Assembly (NCBI GenBank): GCA_905331475.1
Contig: CAJNYU010000026.1
Location: forward strand, 1 to 64,000
Reading direction: 5' to 3'
Source of the DNA: Rotaria socialis
Lineage: Eukaryota > Rotifera > Eurotatoria > Philodinida > Philodinidae
DNA length: 64,000 nt
The first letter of the stretch is position 1. Each line of letters starts with the position of its first letter. Below are positions 39,676-51,097 of this stretch, piece after piece. The notes under the pieces were generated by a model that saw only the letters and a list, made by a program, of their open reading frames with translations, was not told the DNA's origin and ran no database searches. The translations under genes were made by a program, and so were the position numbers.

Positions 39676-39771
39676 TTTAATTACAAAGAATTGAAAAACT
39701 AAAAGGATTTAAATCTAGAAAAATTTAATTACAAAGAATTGAAAAACTAAAAGGATTTAAATCTAGAAAAA
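39676..39771. repeat. 48 bp unit in two adjacent copies
   Basis: TTTAATTACAAAGAATTG and the following 30 bases are repeated exactly, starting at 39676 and 39724, inside the hAT element. Confidence 0.85.
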
Positions 39772-40290
39772 TTTTAAAAAAAGAAAAACTATGTATTCTA
39801 CTACTTATAGTAAAATGACTTATGAAAGAAAATGTGACGAGCACTGCTATTTATACTGATTTTCTGTGACTATATTTTATTGTTAGAGTGTAGCCAATTA
39901 CAAATAAGGAGGAATAATTTATAATTGACCATTTATACCTACAAGAGATGGTAGGATGCGATCACTAGGACGCAGTTACGTTGATCTGCATCACAGTACG
40001 CGTAATTTCTTATAGAAATCTCCGCTACGATCAATGCGCCATAGTTACTCGTAACTGCGACGCAAAATTGGCTCTGCGCGTGGCTGCGGCACAGTTGATA
40101 AAAAAGAGACGACATGGGGGTTAACTTCTGTTATGACACGTCTATAAGCTGTGTCATAAGATGAAAGGTATCACCCAAATATCTTGAGGATGTGTATAGT
40201 AAACAGAGACGTGCACAGGATATAATTTTTTCTCCTGCTTTTGCCTGTCCTGTTACCTACCTTGGTTCTGGTGGGCGGCAGGACAGGAGA

Positions 40291-40360
40291 GGGTGTGGGT
40301 GTGGGGTGTGTAGAGGTGGATGTGTGAGGTGATGCTTCTCTTCACTCACACTCACACCCT
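40291..40360. repeat. TGTGGG palindrome inside the hAT element
   Basis: The G-rich arm GGGTGTGGGTGTGGGGTG is followed by a C-rich arm ending ACTCACACTCACACCCT. The spacer (GTAGAGGTGG, CTTCTCTTC) resembles that of the unit at 6561, supporting common descent. Confidence 0.7.
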
Positions 40361-40880
40361 AAAAATGGAAAGAAAAACAAAAACGTATGACGAAAAAGCA
40401 GTAGGTCTCATTAAGTTTTGAGTCTCGATACATCTATAACAAAGGTTGAAGAGGAGCTGGCCATGCAATTTTGGCAGAGCAAAATTTGCTATATCAAACG
40501 AAATATTATTCAAAAAGGTTCTGATAGCTTACTACAAAAAACATAACTAAATACTAACTTAACCAATTTTCTATAAAAAAAAGTCGTTTCATTGAACTGT
40601 TGAGGGCGCATTGTTTTTTATTTTGCCATAACTGACGACCTGTAGATCCTTACATGTTAAGGGCGTATTCAATGCGTACTTCATAACATTTTAGCAGTGA
40701 CCTAGAGTAAGCTAAATATTTGGATTTGTAGGTTTTTTTATCTTGCTCTTTCATTTCCTATCACAAAGTATAGCGTCTAAAATTTTTGGAAGTGCGATCC
40801 TGTGAAAAAATATTCGATTTTCTCACGGAGCGTCTCTGAATTCGCACTATTAAAATTCAGTATTTAGCGGGTGACTAAGG

Positions 40881-40980
40881 ATGTGGGGATGTGGGTGTGA
40901 GTGTGTGTGAATCGCCAAACAAAACACCTATAGGGCACCCACACCAGCACCAACTCACGCCCATACACCAACACCCACAC
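40881..40980. repeat. TGTGGG palindrome abutting an internal hAT end
   Basis: The G-rich arm (ATGTGGGGATGTGGGTGTGA) and a C-rich arm ending ACCAACACCCACAC flank a spacer with a further CACCCACACC block. The C-rich arm stops exactly where the internal CAGAGACCGTC copy begins at 40981. Confidence 0.7.
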
Positions 40981-42334
40981 CAGAGACCGTCACAGGGCAG
41001 GGCAAAAGTTTTTGCCCTGCGCCCTGATAATTTTTCCTATAAACTGATATACAGCATATTTTTCAGTAGATTATGCTGACATGGTGATGGATTATAATGT
41101 ATGTCATTATGCGCCAGTCACTGTGAAATTTGTTACTATGTCTAGTTCGGACAATACCAGTTTACTCATTTATTATCATATAATTCAATTATAAAAATAA
41201 AATACTGCTTCTAAGAGAAATGCAAAACATGGTAGAATCATTTAATATTGTATAAGAGAACGAGCTAATTTAAGAATTATGTGTATGATGAGCTTTTTTT
41301 CTAAATGATTTCAGACATGAGCTTAGTGTTCCAGAGGAAATTTCACTTAAAGATTCAACATGTTCTAATGGTAAATTTCTTCGCATGTTTTAGTTTTGTA
41401 TGCTTAGTTCTCTATGTTTTAAATTATTTTCACTTGATATGAACTCGCCCGGTTCTACAAAATTAGAAAATCTCTTGTTTCATGATAAATCTTACCACCC
41501 CATAATACACAATGAATCTCTTGCTACTGGTTCATTTTGAAGAGTCTTTATTTATCCAGCACGATGAGTTGATGAGAATAAATGTGAAAGATTTACTCGA
41601 TTTCTCACTTATTCAAACTATATACATATTCAATTCACCAGATCACGATAAGCGCATTATTTTTGCAGTGAACCGATTTTTGTGATAATCTTAATCGCTG
41701 TTTGCTACTCATATTTAATTATGTTTTAAGCGCATATCTATATTTTCTCGAATATAGATAAATAAAATATGAGTACTTTACTTTTCAACGGTCACAACAC
41801 TTTCATTTAGTCTTTACCTTTTTCAATATTTCAGTTCAATTTATAATCATGCCCTGACCTGCCCTGTGACGGTCTCTGGAACAGATCTTTGATTCAACTC
41901 GAAATTTCCCAATACAGTTAGAATAAATGTAAAAATATGATTAATATAACACAGAATGTTCTTTTGTTGTTAAATGCAATACGTGACTGTTACTTTAGTT
42001 TTTTTTCTCTTAGATAAAACGATACTAACTCGAAAACATCGTCAGTTTTATTCTTTTACGTCGACTTAGTGTTTATTTAATCTTGTCGAACTAGATTATA
42101 CAACTATATAGAACATCGTTCGTGCTGGCAAAATTACTAAACAACTTCATTAATTCAATTGATCTACAAGCTACTAATTTCGGTAAAAAGGGTTTGATAT
42201 TTTTTTCTGAAGAATTTAAATATTTTCAGAATGTCAAATTTGAGAAAAAAAGAAAATCTACATTTTTATCAAGAATATGATAGTGATAAACAGTAGGATA
42301 CCCTACAGTTCATTAGACTTTGATGTGCCACAAT

Positions 42335-42647
42335 TAGAGGTGTCAGCCGCAGGGTTGAACGGCGGCGGCAGGTAACAATTTTTGAAGACTTCCAGTGGCT
42401 CGTTATTTGAATGAGTAATGTCTTCAGCGGTGGCTGCTACAAATTTTTAAAATTTTTTTCACAGCGGCGGCTCAGTTAAAAATTTACTGATGAAAATTAA
42501 AAGAAAAATGTTCGATTCAATCACATATGTATTGATGTCAGCGACGGCGAATAACGCTATCAAAAGTTTTTTATCTCTTGCAGCGGCGGCTGATATTATA
42601 GAAAAATCGGCTGCTGCGGCGGCTCAGCCGTACGGCTGACACTTCTA
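42335..42647. mobile_element. 313 bp hAT-type MITE with exact 8 bp target duplication
   Basis: Begins TAGAGGTGTCAGCCG and ends CGGCTGACACTTCTA (14 of 15 positions complementary). Flanked by GCCACAAT at 42327-42334 and 42648-42655. The interior carries several GCGGCGGCT words separated by AT-rich sequence. No coding capacity. Confidence 0.87.
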
Positions 42648-43536
42648 GCCACAATAGTTTTGTTTAATGTTATATATGTAAAAGCATAGAATTGAACATA
42701 AATTCGATCATGATCGAACAATCAGAGATATCAGAGAACAGATTACAAAAGTTGAAATCAAGAAGTAACTGAATAGGCGGAGAGGCAAATGAACATTTAT
42801 TTTCATGGCAGTCGATATTTTTAGTTTAATCTATTTTTTCATGACGTATTGGGCAGGATTATTTTCGTGTTAAAATCCAACCAAGAGTCTTTCCAGATCA
42901 ATTGAGACCGATAGAAAAGATTCCTTCGAAACTCAAAAGAGACAAGACAGGTTTTTTCATTCATTTCTAATGTTAACATTCGAAGTACAAAAATTCGATA
43001 TTTGAGTAATTATTTTTTGTTGATCTATTCAATACGGTTAAATTAAAATCGATGAAATTAGTAAAAATATCTTTATCGTCGTTTTTTCGAAATGGACATT
43101 TTTTTATACTGATAGCCTGAGATACTTTCTCGAGATGATTGAATTTATTATAAACAACTGAATCTATTTTATCAAATTTGAAGTACGTTTTGAAAAGTTC
43201 AATTTTTAAATGCATCCGGTTTTTACTATGAAGAAGAATTGTTTAGAAGAAAATGTTAACCGAAAAGCCTGAATTCTTTTTTCGTTGATAGATTTTCGAA
43301 GAAACAAATAATAACAAATAAATTCCTTCTAATTCTAGGAAGAATTGAACAAATACGTAACGAGTAAGACATTCAAGACATATCAGTGCGTTAGAATTAG
43401 TTCATATCACTTTTGATAACTGAATACGTTTTTTTGCCTATTACATTTCACAAATCTTGACTTTTTTGAGGCTATATCAACGTGCATCTAGTTTATTTTT
43501 ATCTACGAAGACATTCGTCAATAAACTACAATTTAT

Positions 43537-46500
43537 ATGGATATGAATAAAAGAAAATTTCAAGAGACATTCAATTCAACAGAATATAATGTTGACAACG
43601 AAGCAAAACGAATCACTCATCAAGGTTCTGCGTCACTTTTAACATTACCCATTGAGCTTGTTCATATGATTTTCGATAAGCTGGATGATTTTACAATTAT
43701 ATGTTCACTTTGTCAAGTGTGTACACGATTGAATATGATCCTGGACGCTTATCCTCGATATCAGGTAAGTCGTAGCATTTTCAACAGTTGAGATATCTTT
43801 TCATTTAAAGAACGAACTAAATTCATGGTTGCTTTCATAATAGTAATAGTTAGTTCGTTAATAATATTTTATCGCCATGCAAAGAAAAGAATCATGAGAC
43901 AATGTTAGATATTTCACGAGGTTTCATATGGTTAATTGTATTTTCTTAAATAAATCGAAGATTTTTGAAACAAACTTTACTCTTCTTAAGATATAAACAG
44001 GAAAGAAACATTCAGATGAATTCATCTGAAAATCACAGAACGCATCGTGTAGATTTTAATCAATTTTATACTTACGTATTGAATATTGACAATCGAGACA
44101 TTTACAGAAAAAATTACACTGTAAAACTATAGTAAATCCGATTTTATAAATTGAGGCACAGCATCTACCATGTGTAAACGGTGATTTACGCTTGAAGAAA
44201 CTCGGATTTCCATTGAAATATAAGAATGACTAGGTTATTGTTGCCAACTTCTTCTGTTGAATTTTCGAATATTATTCAAATGACTTAATTGACTGTCAAA
44301 AGGGTCTTTGGCGAAATAGAGCTTGAGGCAGTTCATAACATTTCCTCCAGAAGGGAACCATACCTGAAACGTTCAGCTTATCATCGGTACAACACAGTCG
44401 CTCGCGAGCAATTCTTGAAGCATAACACCTCTATACTGAAACTATAAACAGTGAAATTTCTATATTTCTTACAAGCCATTAGCAAGGAAGTTGTATTTTA
44501 AAGCTCATAACTTGAGAAGGTCAACTTCAGTTTCATTCTAAAATATCGAACATTTTTTATACAATACAAATCGTTCCATTGTCAGTACCAATTAACAAAC
44601 AGAAATGTTTTCACTCTTTTATTCATTTGCCAGCAATCGAAAACCACATATATTATTTTAAATAGAAACTCACCACTATGTGGTGGTGGGGGGGGGGGGG
44701 GGGTTTGGGCCCCCCCGCCCCCCCCCCCCCCCCCCTATGGTTCCAGAGACTACGACATAAGACACGCCATTAATACACTGCGAAATGGCCCGGTAAGCCT
44801 GATCTTATCTTAATCTCTCGCGCATGTTTATCTACATTTTTTTTCACACAGACACTCACCGTAGGCCATATCAATAGACGAAAAATCAGCTCTACACAAG
44901 TAGAAGAATTAACAGATGCATTAAAAACAAACACCGTAAGAATCCTGAATTCTTAATCTATATTCTATCACAGTCTACATTGCTATTCATAGACAATAAC
45001 CAAATGTATTGTGAATGGGTATTATATCGGAGACTACGGCGCAAAACTTTTTGCTGATACATTAAGAAATAACAAGGTAAGCCAGATTCGCTTTCTCATA
45101 CCGTCGTTTGAAATTTTCCACATAGACACTCATCACTCTTGATCTGTTCCGTACTACAATCACATGTATAGGAACAGAACATCTGACCTTAGCATTGCTC
45201 AATAATACGGTAGGCTTTATTACATAGGCGTCTGCCGTACATAATTTTCTGCGTTTATTTACACAGACACTCACCACATTGGATTTAGGACATAATGGTA
45301 TTCATGAGCTCGGAGCACACCATCTAGCTTCTGCATTACGAAACAATTGCGTAAGCTTCATTCTCTATGAAACAATCTGATAGCGTTTTCTGTATTTATT
45401 CACACAGACACTCACCACACTGAATCTGGAACATGTTGAGATTGGCAAACTGGGAATAGCATCTTTGGCCGACGCGTTACGAAAGAATACGGTAACTCTT
45501 GATTCTCTTTATTTTTGTTAAAATCATATTTTGGTTCCTTTCACACAAACACTCACCGCACTCGACCTCGGTCATAATGATATACAGAATGAAGGAGTAC
45601 AATATCTGGCAGATGCGTTGCGAACTAATAAGGTAAGTCATCTTCTATCAATCTGTATAATATCACCCCAGGTCGATCAACTTGTGTCGTACGCAGCCGT
45701 TTGGCCGTAATTTACGACCGTTTCGTATGCATCGTATTACGGTCGTTTTGTATCGTGCCATAAACGATCGGATACGGAAATATCCGACTACATTACAGTC
45801 GTTAGTACCAGTTTAAGACACGATTAATTACGGCCGTAATACGGTGCATATCAAAACGTCAAGTTACGGCCATTTACGATGAGAAATGGCAGGAAACGGC
45901 AGTATACGTTAACGTTTACGGCCGTATACGACCGTTTCTGGTAGCCGTAATGCTCGACATGGGACTCTCTACATTTAATTACGAAGACCCTCACTATACT
46001 GATTGTGAATAACAGTTTTATTGTGAATACCGGAGTAAAACATCTGACTGATGCAATACAAGATAACACGGCTAACCATATTTTAGTTTTCACTCTATAC
46101 TCTGTTTATCACACAGGCACTCATCAAACTGAACTTGACAGAAAACAGTATTAATGACAAAGGAGCACAATATCTAGCTGATGCACTACAAAATAATCAG
46201 GTGAGACTTATTCTGTATTAAATCGCTTCATATAAGTTTTTTGCATTTGTTTGCACAGACACTCACAACATTGAATATGAACAGTAATCCTATTGGAGAT
46301 CTTGGTGCGCAACATCTATCTGGTGCATTAAAAAATAATATGGTGAGACTTATTCTCTATAAAAATTGCTGCATACGGTTTTCTGCATTTATTTACACAG
46401 ACAATCACAACACTGATGCTAGTAGAAAATGCTATTGGAAGTCTTGGCGCGCAATATCTGTCTGACGCATTACAAAATAATACGGTGAGCCTAATTCTCT

Positions 46501-47349
46501 ATCGAACTGCTTCATATAGATTTTGCATTTGTTTACACAGACACTCACAACATTGGATATGACCAGTAATACTATTGGAGATCTTGGTGCGCAACATCTA
46601 TCTGGTCCATTAAAAAATAATACGGTGAGTCTAATTCTCTATCGAATTGCTACATATAATTTTCTGTATTTATTTACATAGACACTCACAAAACTGAATC
46701 TCCGACTTAATAATATTGAACATCTTGGCGCGCAATATCTGTCTGACGCATTACGAAATAATAACGTGAGGCTGATTCTATTAAATTGCTTCATATAGTT
46801 TTTCTACATATATTTACACAGACACTCACAAAACTGAATCTAGTATCTACTGGTATTGGAAATCTTGGTGCAAAACATCTATGTGATGCATTACGAAATA
46901 ATAACGTGAGCCTAATTCTCTATTAAATTGCTTCATATAGTTATTCTACATATATCTACATAGACACTCACAAAGCTGGAACTAGCAGCTAATGATATTG
47001 GAAATCTTGGTGCACAACACCTGGCCGGCGCATTGCAGAATAATACGGTTAGTATCGGTTTCTTTCAGTGTTTTTACATATGTCAATGTCCACTATTCCA
47101 TACAGAACCTAATAGAACTCGATCTGGCATATAATGAAATCAGAGATGAAGGAGCTGAACATTTCGTTATGGCACTACAAGAAAATACGGTGAGTGCCAT
47201 TCTCTTTTGATCACTATGATATAAGTAGTTGTATTTTTTTCTAGCAGACACTGACAATATTGATGTTGGACTGGTATTTTATCAAACAAAATCTGAGAAT
47301 TCGTTTAAAGAACCTGTTGAAATATAATAAGAAACTTAGAGATTTATGA
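43537..47349 (+). CDS. F-box/leucine-rich-repeat protein, one LRR per exon
   Basis: Exon 1 (43537-43764) encodes 76 residues with an F-box-like segment (LLTLPIELVHMIFDKLDDFT, then LCQVCTRLNMI). After a 0.9 kb intron come LRR exons, nearly all exactly 84 bp, phase 0, each one ribonuclease-inhibitor-type repeat of 28 residues (TLTTLDLGHNGIHELGAHHL pattern, ending ALRNN). Coordinates: 44666-44792 (interrupted by a homopolymer block), 44852-44935, 44993-45076, 45126-45209, 45267-45350, 45408-45491, 45549-45632, 45987-46070, 46117-46200, 46259-46342, 46401-46484, 46541-46624, 46682-46765, 46822-46905, 46964-47047, 47106-47189 and a terminal exon 47248-47349. The exon at 45549 is preceded by CAA instead of CAG, and the exon ending at 46070 has a GC donor. 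The protein probably recognises a partner through its LRR arc and may link it to ubiquitination. Whether the gene is intact is uncertain because of the homopolymer block and the odd acceptor. Confidence 0.85.
44688..44735. other. Poly-G/poly-C block, probable assembly artefact
   Basis: A G run, then TTTGGG, then a C run, sits inside the first LRR exon, between CTCACCACTATG and AGAGACTACGACATAAG. The exon would be 84 bp without it. No biological role is needed to explain it. Confidence 0.75.
45667..45963. repeat. CCCAGG-ended palindromic element inside an LRR intron
   Basis: Starts CCCCAGGTCGATCAAC and ends TGCTCGACATGGG. The interior is built from ACGGCCGTAA, TTACGACCG and CGGCCGTATACG words on both strands. 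It lies in the intron between the LRR exons ending at 45632 and starting at 45987, enlarging it to 354 bp while the others are about 50-60 bp. Confidence 0.75.
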
Positions 47350-47507
47350 TGGTTTGCTAAAACACTGAATGGTCATGCAGAATATTTGACTACTTATTTC
47401 GTTTGTGGTTTTGAAAATAAAACGTTTTGATTTTCTTGTTGAAAAGTGTTAGCTCGCTTCGTCGAGCTTTACGTTTTATTATCTATTCTATTTTCCTTGA
47501 TCATACG

Positions 47508-47542
<35 letters not shown>

Positions 47543-47883
47543 CCACAACAAAGAGGAGAAGAGAGGGAGAGAGAACAATGACAACACGGACATAACAAGG
47601 GAGAGATATGTAAAGATATCGAGAGATTGAAATGAGGGTGAGTCACCTCCGCTAACAAAAAGCTTGATGATAATAATTCATAGCTAATTAGCATTTCAGA
47701 TTTTTAAAGTGTGAACACACGTCACTGACATTTGTCGTGTCATCCTGCAATATATGTGTTTTGTACTCCTTGAACGTTCTTTATTTCGTATCCTTAAAAA
47801 ATAATTATCAGAAGTGATGAAATGTTTCTGTATTTTATCAATATGTTGATAGAAATATTCGATTCAGGTTGTAACTGTGTGTG
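47350..47883. other. 3' flank of the LRR gene with a (TA)n tract
   Basis: Contains a pure TA microsatellite at 47511-47540 and purine-rich GAGAGGGAGAGAGA. A polyadenylation-like AATAAA occurs about 70 bp after the stop codon, at 47416-47421. No gene. Confidence 0.5.
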
Positions 47884-47992
47884 TGTGATTGTCTGTGTAA
47901 ATAAATGCAGAAAACCGTATGCAGCAATTTTTATAGAGAATAAGTCTCACCATATTATTTTTTAATGCACCAGATAGATGTTGCGCACCAAG
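47884..47992 (-). repeat. Identical inverted copy of an LRR exon and intron piece
   Basis: These 109 bases are, base for base as I read them, the reverse complement of 46301-46409 (second half of one LRR exon, its intron and the start of the next exon). The copy ends directly at an N and a 108-base C run. Identity including the intron, with the break at a homopolymer, points to a mis-assembled read more than to an old duplication. Confidence 0.85.
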
Positions 47993-48027
47993 NCCCCCCC
48001 CCCACCCCCCCCCCCCCCCCCCCCCCC

Positions 48028-48101
<74 letters not shown>
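47993..48101. other. N plus poly-C block, probable assembly artefact
   Basis: One N followed by about 108 bases that are almost all C. Adjacent to the inverted LRR copy. Confidence 0.8.
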
Positions 48102-51097
48102 TACTCTTCATTCCAACACACATGACGATTGTATTTTTTAAATTCTGAGTTGCAAATATCTTTATGATCGAGTTATACCATGAATTATTTTCCTTCCATC
48201 GAAATCAGATGTGTTGAAATTTGTTTATTGATATAGCTAAATTAAAACATTTCAGCAAGAGATGCCGTCTAATCTGATAGATTCTCAACGAGCAATTTTA
48301 TGAATAGGCAACGTTGTCAATTCAATTTTAAGGACAATCATCATTAAGAAAAAGTTAGGACGTCCAACAAAATCAAGAACTTAATTGAAAAAAAATTCAT
48401 TTTCAGACGATCGAATGAAGAAGATATGGTTATGAATAGGCCGAGATCGAGACTTCCAATTTTGATCTCGGTACATCTCTAGACCTAGTTAAACAATTCA
48501 ATCATATATTCATAACAGTTTCAACTAGAATTATTGTTACTCTTATGGGCTAGTCGTTCGGAAAATACATTTCAATTGAATAGAAATTGATCTTTATTTT
48601 ACATCCAATACATCGTTTATCATTTAGAAGCAATGTCATATCAAAAAGAAGAAAGAGCTCAATTAAATCAACATGTTCACCCAGGAAAAAAATCTAGTTG
48701 ATTATTGTTTGCGAATGACCATGTCAAATCTAAACAATAAATTTCAAATTAAGATCAAAAGTCCATTGCTTTTATCCGTGAACAATAATTCCTATCTTAA
48801 CTTATAATATCGATGATACAACCGGTTTCTTTTTAAGAAAATCTAGTCGAACTTCTTATGCAAAAATTAATTTCTTCATCATTTATCATGAAATGATTCT
48901 ACCAGCAACTAAACGTATATTGACTGATCTAAGACAAAATAGAAGACATCGAAATTCAAGAGCTTTTGCAGAACATTAAACTTCTTAAAATATTTTTTTA
49001 ATTTATTATTTTAAAACATTCTCGAAAAGTATCAAGTTGATACAAGAAGAATTTTCAACAATCGAATTCGACGAAAAATAATGTCGTTTTGTATGAATTA
49101 TCTAACGTTACTCTGCAGCGAGTCGGAGTATAGACTTCGAGATTAGAATTGTAAGAAAATCTCTCATTGAAATCCTAGAATATATCAAAGAATTTTCTTC
49201 TTCTTCTTCGTTAGCTTGTGAACAAATCAATCATATTTATCTCGAATGAAATTATAAATTCCTCTTACGATATATTTTTGCTTAAAAAAAGACGGAGAGA
49301 AATTGGTTGCACTTGTCTTGGGCCTTCTAAAATATCAAGAAAATATCACAGCAAGAACGAGATATATCCATAGTATTTCTTTTTGTTGTATTCTCATTTG
49401 ATACATTTACTTGAACTGCCACCGGCCATAAAACTGCCGAATTATACCCGTGGCTATTTTTTCATTATTTGGTAGAGCTAACAAGAGTAAAACGTGCACA
49501 ATTTCTTTTTAAACCATTTTAAATATTTATGTGCCAATATAGCAACACGTTGCTTGCTTTTATTAAATTAAGTTTTCTTTTTATATAAGGGACGCCTGCC
49601 CACTTTATATGAGTACGTTGTCACAAATCTAAAGCTTAATTATTCTGATTCATATAGTTATACATTCATACTTCTTGTTTTTTTTAGCTTTCTGTTAATA
49701 ATTGGTATCTTTTAGATGAAATTTGCCATCAGTTTTTATTTATTTCCACGAAATGATGGAAGAAAAAAATTACCGACAGCATTAATATAAACTATTTGTT
49801 GTCTTGTGATTTTCAGAAATAAATGAAATTGGCCTACGCAATAATTTGATTAAGTATTTTTTTGAAATAAAAATTATATTATTTTGTATATTTATACATC
49901 TTAAGTTGTTTCTGAATAAATTCTGAATGTTATCTATTGAATTTTTCTCACAAACATTCAGCTAGTACTTAAAAAACAACTTGCGATTTATAAATATAAA
50001 AAATAGTAGATTTTCATTGAAAATGTTACTTGATCAATTTCGTGCTTATATCAAGTTACATTCGTTTCTATAGAATTACAAGACTACCAATGAGTAAACT
50101 CGAACCCTAATCACACCGTTAAAATATGAGACCACCGTCGGTGTATGGTCAGTATTCAAAAAGCTACCGCTTAAGTGCCGACGGTATAGCGCACATTATA
50201 TCGAACGGTCAACCGGTAGTAAACTGCCGTTTTATTTCGATTTGAATCACGTGGATTGTTTCAGGTGCTTTCGACGTGTGTAGGCGAAGAAAAGATCCAT
50301 ATCCGCACCGACACCCTCTCAGAATGGGAATTTTCAAAAACTCCTGACTACCCCAATTTTATTTTTATTCGCGTAAAACGATGTCATTCGATTGAGCTTG
50401 CTGGATTGCATTGAATGGCCTACGTCTCATGAAAGACTCAGATCGTGGAGCGAACTACCAAGTTAAACGTTTTTGTTGTATTTTTTCTGTAAGAGAAAAT
50501 CGATGCGTTTCTTTTCATTTGCACTGGTTAGCTTTTATAAAAAAAATCGAAATACACCTTATTTCGTGCAAACCGATCGGAAACAGCTGGGATGGAAACC
50601 GTGGGTATAGATATCAGTTTTACCTATGCACTCACACCCTATTCAAGATTTAATCATGACGAGATTTCTTGTTTTTTTTCATTTCTGACTTTCCAATAAT
50701 AGCAGGTTTCAAAAGAAATTAATTTTGAACAATCCAGTTCGATTTTCGATTTGAATCCTGTTTTAAAACAAACTAAGATTTATTGTGACCGAAAGCAAAT
50801 GTTTTAAAGCTTAATGGTATTTACCGAATGCACTCAAGTTGCATTGAAGTCAAAGAAATCATAAGGTTGATAAGGAAAAGTTGACGAAGAAAAACACTGT
50901 AATTTCATCAATTTCTTATCTTTAGCGAAGCTGCTATCGTGTAGTTATGTTTCATCGTCGTGTAGTAATGACTCAGCCACTGCAACACGTCGTCGTGAGA
51001 ATGAGTCACTTCGTTAGTGTCTGACATATAGCTCTATAAATTCACTTGTTTTTTTTGTTCTGTTCATTACACTCACATACGACATTACTAGAAAAAC
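48102..51097. other. Long gene-free stretch with a degenerate TGTGGG-type palindrome
   Basis: 3 kb of AT-rich DNA without a supportable gene. At 50600-50640 CGTGGGTATAG is followed by CTATGCACTCACACCCT, a degenerate palindrome of the TGTGGG family. GC-richer bits near 50115-50240 (ACCGTCGGTG, GCCGACGGTA) may be an old inverted repeat. The last part would hold the promoter of the VWA5A-like gene. Confidence 0.4.

Larger units (their letters stand above)
39555..41878. mobile_element. Non-autonomous hAT element with exact 8 bp target duplication
   Basis: Left end CAGAGACCGTCACAGGGCAG, right end CTGCCCTGTGACGGTCTCTG, an exact 20 bp inverted repeat. GAACAGAT flanks both sides (39547-39554 and 41879-41886). 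The first 115 bp are repeated inside the element at 40981-41095, again starting CAGAGACCGTCACAGGGCAG. The structure is therefore either an internal duplication or a nested pair sharing the right end. The part between the two left ends carries a 48 bp tandem repeat and two TGTGGG palindromes. No transposase frame is visible. Confidence 0.85.
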
